Part shown: piece after piece, positions 35,685-44,686 of the stretch | How the letters are laid out: every line of letters begins with the position of its first letter | Position numbering within the stretch: position 1 is the first letter of the stretch | Assembly: GCA_030537895.1 (NCBI GenBank) | Contig: JAUNVA010000010.1 | Span: 1 to 46,989 of the forward strand | Source: Bowdeniella nasicola | GTDB taxonomy: Bacteria; Actinomycetota; Actinomycetes; Actinomycetales; Actinomycetaceae | DNA length: 46,989 bases | Reading direction: 5' to 3' | Made by a program: the position numbers and the translations under genes | Notes under the pieces: model-generated | What the model was told of the DNA's origin: nothing | Seen by the model: only the letters and a program-made list of their open reading frames with translations | Databases searched by the model: none

Positions 35685-36704
35685 ATGGAGCACCGCATAC
35701 TCGGGGATTCGGGACTGAAGGTCTCCGAGATCTGTTATGGAAATTGGCTGACGCACGGCTCACAGGTGGAAAACGAGGTGGCGGTCGCATGCGTGCACGC
35801 CGCACTCGATGCCGGTATCACGACGTTCGACACGGCGGATGTCTATGCGAATACCGTGGCCGAGTCTGTCCTCGGGGCGGCACTCGCCGGGGAGCGGCGC
35901 GAGTCGCTCGAGATCATGACGAAGGTGTTCGGGCCGACCGGCCCGAAGGGACCGAACGACATGGGCCTGTCACGCAAGCACATCCTCGAGTCGATCAACG
36001 GCTCGCTACGACGGCTTGGTACCGACTACGTCGACGTCTACCAGGCGCACCGCTATGACAAGACGGTGCCGCTCGAGGAAACGATGCAAGCCTTCGCGGA
36101 CGTGGTCTCCGCCGGCAAGGCGCTGTATATCGGCGTCTCCGAGTGGACCGCCGATCAGATCACCCGTGGACACGCGATTGCCCGCGAGCTCGGCTTCCAG
36201 CTCGTCTCCAACCAACCTGAATATTCGATGCTCACTCGCATCATCGAGGCCGAGGTTGTCCCCACGTGCCGGCGCCTGGGCGTGAGCCAGGTCGTCTGGT
36301 CACCGCTCGCACAGGGCGTCCTGACGGGGAAGTATCTGCCGCACCTCAGCCCACCGGAGGGCTCCCGCGCGACTGATGAGGCGGGCGGCGCGGCCTCGAT
36401 CCGACCCTGGCTGGAGCAGGAGGACACGCTCCTCGCCGTGCAGAAACTGAACCCCATCGCCGCGGACCTCGGCCTCACCATGGCGCAGCTCGCCCTTGCC
36501 TGGGTGCTCGCCAACGACAACGTGTCGGCGGCCATCATCGGGGCCTCGCGCCCCGAGCAGGTCAGTGACAACGCGAAGGCCTCCGGTGTCCGCTTGGAGG
36601 GCGACGTGCTCGCCGCGATCGATGAGGCACTCGGCGACGTCGTCGTCACCGACCCGGCACTCACCGCCGCGCGCGCCCCGTCCTCACCGCGCGACTGGCT
36701 CTAG
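35685..36704 (+). CDS. Aldo/keto reductase (KCNAB/YghZ-like)
   Basis: The 339-residue protein shows the AKR tetrad regions: GITTFDTADVYAN (Asp and Tyr), IMTKVFGP (Lys) and YQAHRYD (His), plus IGVSEW and SNQPEYSML. The NADPH-binding end is IIGASRPEQVSDNAKAS. It resembles the potassium channel beta subunit group. The substrate is unknown. ATG 35685 has GGAAAGGG upstream. It is followed by tdk after 8 bases. Confidence 0.9.
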   Translation: MEHRILGDSGLKVSEICYGNWLTHGSQVENEVAVACVHAALDAGITTFDTADVYANTVAESVLGAALAGERRESLEIMTKVFGPTGPKGPNDMGLSRKHILESINGSLRRLGTDYVDVYQAHRYDKTVPLEETMQAFADVVSAGKALYIGVSEWTADQITRGHAIARELGFQLVSNQPEYSMLTRIIEAEVVPTCRRLGVSQVVWSPLAQGVLTGKYLPHLSPPEGSRATDEAGGAASIRPWLEQEDTLLAVQKLNPIAADLGLTMAQLALAWVLANDNVSAAIIGASRPEQVSDNAKASGVRLEGDVLAAIDEALGDVVVTDPALTAARAPSSPRDWL

Positions 36705-36712
36705 GTGCGCAC

Positions 36713-37339
36713 GTGGCAAAGCTCTATTTCCGCTACGGGGCGATGAACTCCGGGAAGTCCACAGCGCTGCTGCAAGCCGCCTACAACTACGAGGAGCGCG
36801 GCCAGCGGGTCCTCCTCGCGAAGCCGCAGATCGACACGAAGGGGGCGTCCTCGATCGTCTCGCGCCTCGGCGTGCGACGCACGGTAGATTTTCTGCTCGG
36901 TCCCGAGGACGAGGCCCGCCGCACGTTTCACGCCTACGCGCACGGACAGCCGCCCGGCTCACTCCTGCCTGCCGAAGGGCTGCCGCCGGTGGCGTGCCTG
37001 TTGATCGACGAAGCTCAGTTCCTCACCCCATCGCAGGTCGATGACCTCTTACGGATCGCGATCATCGATGGCGTGCCGGTGCTCGCCTACGGGATCCGCA
37101 CCGATTTCCAGACACGAGCGTTCCCGGGAGCTCGCCGTCTCCTTGAGCTCGCCCACTCCCTGGAGGAGCTGAAGACGATCTGCCGCTGTGGTCGCAAGGC
37201 CATGTTCAACGGTCGCAAGGTCGGCGAGACGTTCGTCTTTGCCGGCGATCAGGTCGCGATTGACGGTGTCGCCGTCACCTACGAGTCACTGTGCGCCGCG
37301 TGCTACCTCCACGAGTCCGGGGGGCAGCTGACACCGTAG
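36713..37339 (+). CDS. tdk: Thymidine kinase
   Basis: The 208-residue enzyme phosphorylates thymidine. It has the P-loop YGAMNSGKSTALL, the Walker B-like LLIDEAQFL, the lasso YGIRTDFQTRAFPGARRLL and zinc cysteines in CRCGRK and the C-terminal YESLCAACYL. The start is GTG at 36713, close behind the aldo/keto reductase gene. Confidence 0.95.
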   Translation: MAKLYFRYGAMNSGKSTALLQAAYNYEERGQRVLLAKPQIDTKGASSIVSRLGVRRTVDFLLGPEDEARRTFHAYAHGQPPGSLLPAEGLPPVACLLIDEAQFLTPSQVDDLLRIAIIDGVPVLAYGIRTDFQTRAFPGARRLLELAHSLEELKTICRCGRKAMFNGRKVGETFVFAGDQVAIDGVAVTYESLCAACYLHESGGQLTP

Positions 37340-37342
37340 GGA

Positions 37343-37388
37343 GAGCGTGGCCTGCCCCCTCAAGGGAGCGTGGCCTCGCCCCTCAAGG
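37343..37388. repeat. Two tandem copies of a 23-bp unit after tdk
   Basis: GAGCGTGGCCT..CCCCTCAAGG occurs twice head to tail (37343-37365 and 37366-37388); the copies differ only in a swapped GC/CG pair. It fills the gap between tdk and the facing FKBP gene and shows no hairpin of its own. Confidence 0.7.
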
Positions 37389-37432
37389 CTGACGAGAGGA
37401 GCTACCCGGCGCGGGCGTTGGCGCGCGGCAGT

Positions 37433-37840
37433 TTAGGCGGCGTCGAGAATATCGACCACGAAGACCAGGGTTTCGTTCGGACCGATCCCGGCCTGGGGGA
37501 CACCGGCCGGGCCGTAGGCGAGGTGGCCCGGGATAGACAGCAGCAGGCGGTCGCCGATCTGGCGCCCGACGAGGCCCTCGTCCCAACCGGCGATCACCAT
37601 GCCGACCCCGATGGGGAAGTCGATCGGTTCGCCGCGGTCGTAGGAGTTGTCGAATACCCCGCCGTCCCACGTCTGGCCCAGGTAGTTCACGGTGATCGTC
37701 TGGCCGGAGGCGACGGTGCCTCCCTTGCCTTCTTCCAGCACTTCGACGACGAGTTCACGCGGGGCGGGACCGCCCGGGAAGGTGATCTGGGGCTTGTCCC
37801 CAAATGCTCCGCTGGCACTCGGCAGGTTCTTCTCAGTCAT
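37433..37840 (-). CDS. FKBP-type peptidyl-prolyl cis-trans isomerase
   Basis: The 135-residue protein has the FKBP fold: ITVNYLGQTWDGGVFDNSYD, PIDFPIGVGMVIAGWDEGL, GDRLLLSIPGHLAYG and ETLVFVVDIL. It lacks a signal peptide, so it is probably cytoplasmic. The ATG at 37840 is preferred over the long upstream frame, which is low-quality Arg/Ser-rich translation. It lies 70 bases downstream of the BI-1 gene on the same strand. Confidence 0.93.
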   Translation of the reverse strand: MTEKNLPSASGAFGDKPQITFPGGPAPRELVVEVLEEGKGGTVASGQTITVNYLGQTWDGGVFDNSYDRGEPIDFPIGVGMVIAGWDEGLVGRQIGDRLLLSIPGHLAYGPAGVPQAGIGPNETLVFVVDILDAA

Positions 37841-37910
37841 GGTTCTCCTTGACGGGTACGGCAGGTAGACGCGACGCACGGGTCGCAGGGGTTTCGTGCG
37901 TGCGGCTGCG

Positions 37911-38807
37911 CTAGTCTCGCAGGATCGCGAGCAGGCGCAAGAACTCGAGGTAGAGCCACACGAGCGTGACGGCAAGCCCGAAGGCCGCTGCCCACGAGTA
38001 GCGCTGCGGCACGCCGCGACGCACACCGCGCTCGATGGCGTCGAAGTCCACGATGAGGGAGTAGGACGCGAGAATGACCGCGCCCACGCCGATGATGACG
38101 CCGAGCGGAATGCCCATGATCGTCATGCCGCGCAGGCCCCACGGGTCGGAGCTGATCCCCGTCCACATGAGGAGAAGGTTCACGAGCGAGAAGGCCATGT
38201 AGCCGAGCATCGCGATGAGTAGGATCCGGGTCGATTTGGCGGTCACGCGCACCGTCCCGGACCTGTAGAGCCCGAGGCAGACGAGGAACGTGATCGACGT
38301 GGCGAGCACGGCCTGCATGACGATGCCGCCCCACTGGGCCTCGAACGCCGCGGAGATCCCGCCAAGGAAGAGCCCCTCGGTGACGGCGTAGCCCATGATC
38401 AGGACCGGGCTGGGTTCGCGTTTAAACGCGTTCACGAGGCCAAGCACGAGGCCGCCGATCAGCCCGAGGAACATGAGCCCCATCGAGGGACCGATGAGGA
38501 ACCAGTGCACCGCGGCGGTAAGGACAATCGTCCCGATGACGAGCACGCTCTTCACGATTGCGTCGTCGTAGGTCATCCGCCCCATCTCGGTGGGGCTCGC
38601 GGAGCGCTGGGCGTAGGTGGCGTTCAGTTCCTCGATGCTCGGCGCTGGATACGCGGACGCCGCGGGCTCCGCCGAGCGCCCGTCCGGGTTCGAGGTTGCC
38701 GTCGCTCCCGGCGTGTACCCGGGCATCGCCGGGTAGCCGTTCGGAGTCCGGTCGAGCTTCGAGCGCTCCGAAAAGACCGGATTGGATGAGAAGTACGGGT
38801 TGGACAT
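37911..38807 (-). CDS. Bax inhibitor-1/YccA family membrane protein
   Basis: The 298-residue protein has a disordered Pro/Ala-rich N-terminus of about 85 residues (with YFSSNPVFSERSK) and then seven hydrophobic segments, with VNAFKREPSPVLIMGYAVTEG and the last segments of the BI-1-like YccA/YetJ type. Actinobacterial members often carry this type of N-terminal extension. Members may conduct calcium; the role here is unknown. Confidence 0.9.
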   Translation of the reverse strand: MSNPYFSSNPVFSERSKLDRTPNGYPAMPGYTPGATATSNPDGRSAEPAASAYPAPSIEELNATYAQRSASPTEMGRMTYDDAIVKSVLVIGTIVLTAAVHWFLIGPSMGLMFLGLIGGLVLGLVNAFKREPSPVLIMGYAVTEGLFLGGISAAFEAQWGGIVMQAVLATSITFLVCLGLYRSGTVRVTAKSTRILLIAMLGYMAFSLVNLLLMWTGISSDPWGLRGMTIMGIPLGVIIGVGAVILASYSLIVDFDAIERGVRRGVPQRYSWAAAFGLAVTLVWLYLEFLRLLAILRD

Positions 38808-39074
38808 TGATCCTCCTGGTCGGCGCGCCCCGGTGGCGTTCCGGCTCTTGAGAGCATCCTACGGGCCCCACGCACACCTCACCACCCTGGTTTTCCCTTC
38901 CGGCGAACAGCCCGGTGTTCTCCCCCTCGGGGTCGGCCCGGCCCTCCCCCCGGCGGAGGACGACACGGCGTGCGGCCCGTCCTGACGGCGGAGCGGGGCC
39001 CGCGCCGCTCACTCGCGCGACCGATCCGCAGCGTGCGGGCCGCCACTAGCGTGAGAGTCAGAAAGGAGCGCCCC

Positions 39075-39965
39075 ATGATCGAACTCACGCATCTCACCAA
39101 GAGGTTCGGCCCCGTCCGGGCCGTCGACGACGTCTCGGCGATCATTCCGCCGGGCAAAGTGACTGGATTCGTCGGCCCCAACGGCGCCGGCAAGTCGACC
39201 ACCATGCGGATGATCCTCGGGCTCGATACCCCCACCTCCGGGGAGGCCCGAATCGACGGCGCCAGCTACGTCTCCAGCCCCGCGCCCCTCACCACCGCGG
39301 GAGCGCTCCTGGACGTGCGCGGCGTCCACCCGGGGCGCCGCGCCCGCGCCCACCTCCAGGCCATCGCCGACACCCACGCGATCCCCACCTCCCGCGTCGA
39401 TGAGCTCCTCGATCTGGTGGGGTTACGGTCCGTCGCCCAGCAGCGCGTGGGCACCTTCTCCCTCGGGATGGCGCAGCGCCTCGGCGTCGCCACCGCGATG
39501 CTCGGGGACCCACCGACCTACCTCCTGGACGAACCCGTCAACGGCCTCGACCCCGAGGGGGTGCGCTGGATCCGCCAGCTCACCCGCCGGTGGGCCGCCG
39601 AGGGGCGGACCGTTCTCATCAGTTCCCACCTCATGGGCGAGCTCGCCCAGATTGCCGACGAGGTGCTCGTGATCGGGAGGGGCCGGGTGCTGGCGCACAC
39701 GCCCATCGAGGAGTTCGTGGCCGAACGGGGTCGGCCCCGCACCCGAGTCGTGTGCCCCGACCTCGACCGCCTGGTCGCGGCGCTCGGCAATCCCCCCGTG
39801 GAGGACGGGATCATCGAGGGGCCGTCCGCCTCGCAGATCGGGGAGACCGCTGCACGCGCCGGCATCGCCCTGCACGAACTCACGCCGGCGCACCCCTCAC
39901 TCGAGGACGCGTTCTTCTCCCTCACCCATGACTCCGTGCAGTACACCACCGAGGAGGTCTCGTGA
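39075..39965 (+). CDS. ABC exporter ATP-binding protein
   Basis: The 296-residue ATPase has Walker A GPNGAGKST, a signature close to FSLGMAQRLGVA, Walker B TYLLDEPVNGLDPEGV and the switch His in ISSHLMGEL. It belongs to the bacitracin/antibiotic-export-like group. AAGGAG precedes ATG 39075. Its stop overlaps the permease start, and a two-component system follows, the usual arrangement for peptide-antibiotic sensing and export. Confidence 0.94.
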   Translation: MIELTHLTKRFGPVRAVDDVSAIIPPGKVTGFVGPNGAGKSTTMRMILGLDTPTSGEARIDGASYVSSPAPLTTAGALLDVRGVHPGRRARAHLQAIADTHAIPTSRVDELLDLVGLRSVAQQRVGTFSLGMAQRLGVATAMLGDPPTYLLDEPVNGLDPEGVRWIRQLTRRWAAEGRTVLISSHLMGELAQIADEVLVIGRGRVLAHTPIEEFVAERGRPRTRVVCPDLDRLVAALGNPPVEDGIIEGPSASQIGETAARAGIALHELTPAHPSLEDAFFSLTHDSVQYTTEEVS

Positions 39966-40777
39966 TGAGTGCCGTACCGTCGAATACGACGCTGTTCCCC
40001 GCCGCTAGGACGAGCACCGCCACCCGTCTGCGTTTTCTGGGAGTGGTGCGCTCGGAGTGGCGTAAATTCCTTTCGTTGCGCTCGCTTCTTAGCACGGCGT
40101 TGGGGACCGCAGTCCTCGGCATCGCGATGGCAACCCTTTACACGCAACTGCTCGGCTACGCGGAAATACCCACCGAGACGCACCTGCCGATGAGCCTCAG
40201 TATCGCCCTCGGCTTCCAGGGCATCCTGCTGCTCGCCCTTGGCGCGGTCATCGTCTCCTCCGAGTTCACCAAGGGTGCGGCGGTCACCACGTTCACGGCC
40301 GTGCCGCGCCGAGGGTGGGTCTTCGGCGCGAAGCTCATCGTCGTCGTCGTGCTCGCGCTTTTCGCCTACCTGATCAGCCTGGCAACCACGCTCATCGGGA
40401 TCACGGCAGCGAATGGGGGCGCTGCCCTGGAAACAGCCCACTGGCCCGACATTGCGCGGCTCACGCTCGTGCCCCTCTTCTACGCCCTGTTCGGCTTCTC
40501 GTTCGCGTGGATGCTGCGCTCCTCCGCGGGCGCCATCACGGCGGGGCTCGGCACCATCTTCGGTCTGCAGATCCTCGTCGCCATGATGACGAGCGCCGCG
40601 GAGGTCTTCGACACCATCCTCACCTACCTGCCCATGAGTCTCCTCGCGAGCCTCACGAGCGACGCGGGAGGCGGGACCGAGGTGAGCGTCACCACCGCCG
40701 CCCTCGGACTCACCGCCTGGATTATCGTGCCCCTGGCTATCGGGGCGGTCACTCTGCGACGCCGAGACATCGCGTAA
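39965..40777 (+). CDS. ABC exporter permease
   Basis: The 270-residue protein has a cytoplasmic N-terminus (RSEWRKFLSLRSLL, typical of ABC-2-type permeases) and six hydrophobic segments. It partners the ATPase just upstream, whose TGA overlaps this ATG; a GTG three bases earlier is also possible. Confidence 0.87.
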   Translation: MSAVPSNTTLFPAARTSTATRLRFLGVVRSEWRKFLSLRSLLSTALGTAVLGIAMATLYTQLLGYAEIPTETHLPMSLSIALGFQGILLLALGAVIVSSEFTKGAAVTTFTAVPRRGWVFGAKLIVVVVLALFAYLISLATTLIGITAANGGAALETAHWPDIARLTLVPLFYALFGFSFAWMLRSSAGAITAGLGTIFGLQILVAMMTSAAEVFDTILTYLPMSLLASLTSDAGGGTEVSVTTAALGLTAWIIVPLAIGAVTLRRRDIA

Positions 40778-40787
40778 TCTGCCTCTT

Positions 40788-42170
40788 ATGAGGACACCTC
40801 GGCGATCCCTGTTCGCCCATCCGTCCACTCCCGTCGTGGGCGGGATGGGTGAAGACGGCGCGCTCCCCGCTCGGCACGGCCGCGTCCGGCGCTACCTGCG
40901 GGCCCACCCGTGGCTTACCGACATCACGATCGGCGCGATCTACCTCACCCTGTGGGTGGCGGACTCTCCCGCGCTGCTCACCTCATCCCCGCTCATGACG
41001 GTGCACGTCCTCATCCTCACCACGCTCGTCGTGTTGCGGCGCTGCTACGCGGAGTGGGTTCTCGCCGGAGTCGTCGTCGTGCCGATCCTTACCCGGCTCG
41101 CCATGACCGCCTGGCAAATCTCGCCCACCATGCCAGGAGACACCCATTTCACGGTGGAGATAGCGGGCCAGACGCTCCACCGCACCACCTTGCCGTTCAT
41201 CGACGTGCTTGCCCTCATGATCGCGTGCTACACGGTCGCCAACGAACGGCGCCTGCGCACGTCACTGCCCGTCGTTGGGCTCGCATTAGCAGCCAGCCTC
41301 GCGGCGATCCTCACGTGGGCGCCCAGCACGGACGTGGGGAGCTGGGCCACGCTGCTCACCCTCGTGGTCTCACTTGCCTTCCTGCTCGGCTCTAACGTGC
41401 GCTCCTCCCGCCAGCGGATGGAAGCCCTCGAACGGCGTGCTCTCCAGCTCGCGCTCGAACACGAACAGCGAGAGCAGCTTGCCGTATCCCAGGAGCGCAC
41501 CCGTATCGCGCGCGAGATGCACGACGTCGTCGCCCATTCCCTCTCCGTCATGGTGACTCTCGCCGAGGGGGCCGCGGTCGCGCAGGACCACAACCCCGAA
41601 ATGGCGAAAAAGGCCGTCACGCAACTCGCCCAAGTCGGCCGGGACTCCCTCGCCGATGCGCGTCGCCTCGTTGGCGTCCTCCGGCAGGAAATACCCGACC
41701 AGCCGGTGCCCGGTCAGCCGGATCCGGGTGCCGGACGCGAAGAGGCGACGCGCGATCCCCAGCCGGGCCAACACGACGTGGCGCGGCTCGTAGAGTCCTA
41801 CCGGCGCGCCGGCATGCCCGTCACGTTCACGACCTCCGGGCCGGACCTCCCACCGGACCAAGGGCTCCATCTCGCGATCTATCGGATCGTGCAGGAGTCC
41901 CTGACGAATGTCCTGCGTTACGCGCGCGCCTCCCGGAAAATCGACGTTCAGATCAGCTCGAGTGGGCGCGACGTCATCGTCACGATCGAAAACGAGGCTG
42001 GCCCGGGTGAGCAGATCATGCCCGGTTCCGGCAAGGGCCTGATCGGAATGCGCGAACGTGCCGCCGTTTACGACGGGACGGTGCACGCCGGGGCGACGAC
42101 AACCGGCTGGCAGGTTCGGGCGAATCTCCAGGTCCCCGGCCAGGCCCGGTCCTGGTCGTCTCCGATTTAG
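40788..42170 (+). CDS. NarL-type sensor histidine kinase
   Basis: The 460-residue protein has several membrane segments in residues 40-205 with little extracytoplasmic sequence, suggesting intramembrane sensing. The HisKA_3 site is RIAREMHDVVAHSLSVM with His at 245, and the ATPase end has ESLTNVLRYARA and GLIGMRERA. It starts 10 bases after the permease and precedes its response regulator by 65 bases. The ATG at 40788 has no strong ribosome site, so a start within the next about 20 residues is possible. Confidence 0.92.
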   Translation: MRTPRRSLFAHPSTPVVGGMGEDGALPARHGRVRRYLRAHPWLTDITIGAIYLTLWVADSPALLTSSPLMTVHVLILTTLVVLRRCYAEWVLAGVVVVPILTRLAMTAWQISPTMPGDTHFTVEIAGQTLHRTTLPFIDVLALMIACYTVANERRLRTSLPVVGLALAASLAAILTWAPSTDVGSWATLLTLVVSLAFLLGSNVRSSRQRMEALERRALQLALEHEQREQLAVSQERTRIAREMHDVVAHSLSVMVTLAEGAAVAQDHNPEMAKKAVTQLAQVGRDSLADARRLVGVLRQEIPDQPVPGQPDPGAGREEATRDPQPGQHDVARLVESYRRAGMPVTFTTSGPDLPPDQGLHLAIYRIVQESLTNVLRYARASRKIDVQISSSGRDVIVTIENEAGPGEQIMPGSGKGLIGMRERAAVYDGTVHAGATTTGWQVRANLQVPGQARSWSSPI

Positions 42171-42235
42171 CGCCGATACCATGACAAGCAGACGTCCCGC
42201 ACCGCAGGCGTCACCGCACGTGAAGGAGAAACCCC

Positions 42236-42925
42236 GTGAGTCGTCCCGACACCGAGAAACCTGTTCGGGTCTTGATCGTCGACGATCAGTCCCTCCTGCG
42301 GATGGGGTTCGCCATGGTGCTAGACGGCGCCGAAGGAATCACGGTGGTCGGGGAGGCCGCGGACGGCGGCGCCGCCATCAATCAGGCGCGGGCACTGCGT
42401 CCCGACGTCGTCCTCATGGACGTGCGTATGCCCGGGATTGACGGAATTGAGGCGACCCGCGAGATCACGAGCGAACTGCCGGATACGAAGGTCCTCGTTC
42501 TCACCACGTTCGACCTCGACGAGTACGCTTTCGCGGGACTGCGGGCCGGCGCCTCAGGATTCCTTTTGAAGGACACGCCACCGGCGGATCTTGCCACTGC
42601 GATCCACACGGTTGCCAAAGGAGAGGCGGTCCTCTCACCGCGGATCACACACCGCATGCTGGAGCTCTTCGGAGAAAAACTCCCTCTTGGCGCCGCTGAC
42701 GACTCCCCGCAAGACGATCGGATTGCGCATCTTACAACCCGCGAGCGGGAGGTCCTCGGCCTCATCGCGACGGGAGCCTCCAACGCGGAGATCGCCCAGC
42801 AGCTCTTCGTATCGGAAACCACCGTGAAGACGCACGTCGGCAATGTGCTCGCGAAGCTCGGGCTGCGCGACCGTGTCCAGGCCGTCGTGTTCGCCTACGA
42901 GAACGGCCTCGTGAAACCTACCTAA
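42236..42925 (+). CDS. NarL/FixJ-family response regulator
   Basis: The 229-residue regulator has a receiver domain (VLIVDDQSLLRMG, phospho-acceptor Asp at 62 in VVLMDVRMPGIDG, conserved Thr and Lys in VLTTFD and FLLKD) and a LuxR-type helix-turn-helix (LTTREREVLGLIATGASNAE and VSETTVKTHVGNVL). AAGGAG lies before the start. It very likely controls the ABC exporter genes upstream. Confidence 0.94.
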   Translation: MSRPDTEKPVRVLIVDDQSLLRMGFAMVLDGAEGITVVGEAADGGAAINQARALRPDVVLMDVRMPGIDGIEATREITSELPDTKVLVLTTFDLDEYAFAGLRAGASGFLLKDTPPADLATAIHTVAKGEAVLSPRITHRMLELFGEKLPLGAADDSPQDDRIAHLTTREREVLGLIATGASNAEIAQQLFVSETTVKTHVGNVLAKLGLRDRVQAVVFAYENGLVKPT

Positions 42926-43050
42926 CACACCGCCGGATCGCAGGAAACCGGGCGCCCCTGTCAGGCACTCCTACCTGCCCGCGGTTCCGGCCCTCGCCAG
43001 CCGTGGCCAGATGAGCGGCCTCGCACCTGCCGCCCTGACCTTGCACTGTG

Positions 43051-43124
43051 TGCCCCCAGCGGGATTCGAACCCGCACTGCGCCGATTTTAAGTCGGCTGC
43101 CTCTGCCGATTGGGCTATGGGGGC
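43051..43124 (-). tRNA. tRNA-Leu (UAA anticodon), short variable loop
   Basis: The minus strand folds as a cloverleaf: acceptor GCCCCCA/TGGGGGC, D arm GCCC...GGC, anticodon arm GCCGA-CTTAAAA-TCGGC with anticodon UAA, a 5-base variable loop and the T arm GCGGG-TTCGAAT-CCCGC. The 3' CCA is not encoded. Leucine tRNAs normally have a long variable arm, so the short loop is unusual for this anticodon. Confidence 0.88.
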
Positions 43125-43230
43125 GGGGCGAATATTAGCTTAGCGCCTCTACCGTGGGCCGCCGCTCGGTCGTCTCCACCCACGAGCGTGGCCGGGGGTT
43201 TACCCTAGAGAGCAACACCTGCCCGCCACC

Positions 43231-44673
43231 ATGTCGAGGTCTGAAGTCATGCCCGATCCGATGCGTCCCCACCACCACTCCGGCCCTGCCCGGGCGGTAG
43301 GAACCTCAAAGATCGGCCGCCAAGCAAAGGCCCGCCCCGTGCGAATCCCCATGAAGGGCCAGGGCATCGTGCGCTCGGCACGGTCCAACAACCCTGGTTT
43401 TCACGGGATGCAGCGCACCCGAAACCTGGATCAAAAACGTCGCTCACTGCGGCGCTACCAACTCGGCCTGAAGATCGGGCCCAAGGGGATCAAGGGCTTC
43501 ATGGCCTCGATCCCCGCACGCCTCCATCACGAGCCGACCGCCGGGTCGGTCCTGCTGCTCGGCGCCGTCCTCGCACTCCTGTGGGCAAACTCCCCGTGGC
43601 GGCATACCTATCACGCGATCTCCGAATACACGTTCGGTCCCGAATCCCTCCACCTCCACCTGCCCGTGTCACATTGGGCCTCCGACGGGCTCCTTGCCAT
43701 TTTCTTCTTCGTCGTCGGCCTCGAACTCAAGACGGAATTCGTCTCCGGTGCCCTACGCGATATTAAACAGGCTCTCGTGCCCATCCTCGCCGCGGTCTTC
43801 GGCATGATGGGTCCCGCCATCCTCTACGTGGGAATCCAGCTCGCCACCCAGTCCGATGGCATGAATGGCTGGGCTATCCCCGTTGCAACCGACATCGCCT
43901 TCGCCGTCGCGCTCCTCGGGATCTTCGGCCGCGGTCTTCCACCCGCTGTGCGGACCTTCCTGCTGACCCTCGCCGTCGTCGACGATCTGCTCGGGATCAT
44001 CATCATCGCCACCTTCTACACCGAGGAGCTGAACTTTCTCGCCCTCGGGTGTGCATTTGCCGTTGTCGCGCTATTCGCCGTGTTGGTCCACCGCCGGATC
44101 ATGTCGCCGTTCGTGCTGATCCCCCTCGCGATCATTGCGTGGGCACTGATGCACATCTCGGGCGTGCACGCCACCATCGCCGGAGTCCTTCTCGGGCTGT
44201 CGGTACCAGCACACTTGCGCACCGGCGAAGCTGAGGCGTGGACCACCAAGTGGGCCGAGAAGATTCACCCGTGGTCGGCCGGGCTCGTGTTGCCGATTTT
44301 CGCGTTCTTCGCTGCGGGAGTGACTCTCATCGACGGCGGGTCCTTCTCCGACGTGATCTTCGACCCGGTCGCACTCGGTGTCATGCTCGCCCTGCCCTTC
44401 GGCAAGCTGCTCGGTATCTGGGGCGGCACCGCCATGCTGGTCTCCACCACACGCCTGCGACTCGGGGGTGGCGTCGACCTTGCCGACCTCGTGGGTGTCG
44501 CATTCCTCGGTGGTATCGGCTTCACGGTCTCGTTGCTCATCGCGGGACTATCCTTCGGGGAGTCCCCGCACACCGATCACGCGAAGATCGGCGTCATCCT
44601 GGGCTCGCTTATCGCCGCGATCCTCGGTGCCCTCGCGCTGCGACGCCGTACCGCCCAGGCCGTCCGCCACTAG
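43231..44673 (+). CDS. nhaA: Na+/H+ antiporter NhaA with long basic N-terminus
   Basis: The core is a typical NhaA: HHEPTAGSVLLLGAVLALLW, SDGLLAIFFFVVGLELK, IPVATDIAFAVALL and the ion-binding aspartates in LAVVDDLLGI. It has about 12 membrane segments. From ATG 43231 the protein has 480 residues with about 90 very basic residues before the first membrane segment. No good ribosome site precedes this ATG, so the true start may be internal (for example 43351, 43411 or 43501). Confidence 0.9.
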   Translation: MSRSEVMPDPMRPHHHSGPARAVGTSKIGRQAKARPVRIPMKGQGIVRSARSNNPGFHGMQRTRNLDQKRRSLRRYQLGLKIGPKGIKGFMASIPARLHHEPTAGSVLLLGAVLALLWANSPWRHTYHAISEYTFGPESLHLHLPVSHWASDGLLAIFFFVVGLELKTEFVSGALRDIKQALVPILAAVFGMMGPAILYVGIQLATQSDGMNGWAIPVATDIAFAVALLGIFGRGLPPAVRTFLLTLAVVDDLLGIIIIATFYTEELNFLALGCAFAVVALFAVLVHRRIMSPFVLIPLAIIAWALMHISGVHATIAGVLLGLSVPAHLRTGEAEAWTTKWAEKIHPWSAGLVLPIFAFFAAGVTLIDGGSFSDVIFDPVALGVMLALPFGKLLGIWGGTAMLVSTTRLRLGGGVDLADLVGVAFLGGIGFTVSLLIAGLSFGESPHTDHAKIGVILGSLIAAILGALALRRRTAQAVRH

Positions 44674-44686
44674 GGCGTCAGCGGGC

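Noticed and set aside
39518..40828. 436-residue minus-strand frame over the ABC transporter genes
   Set aside because: It is a low-complexity charged translation opposite two well-supported ABC genes.
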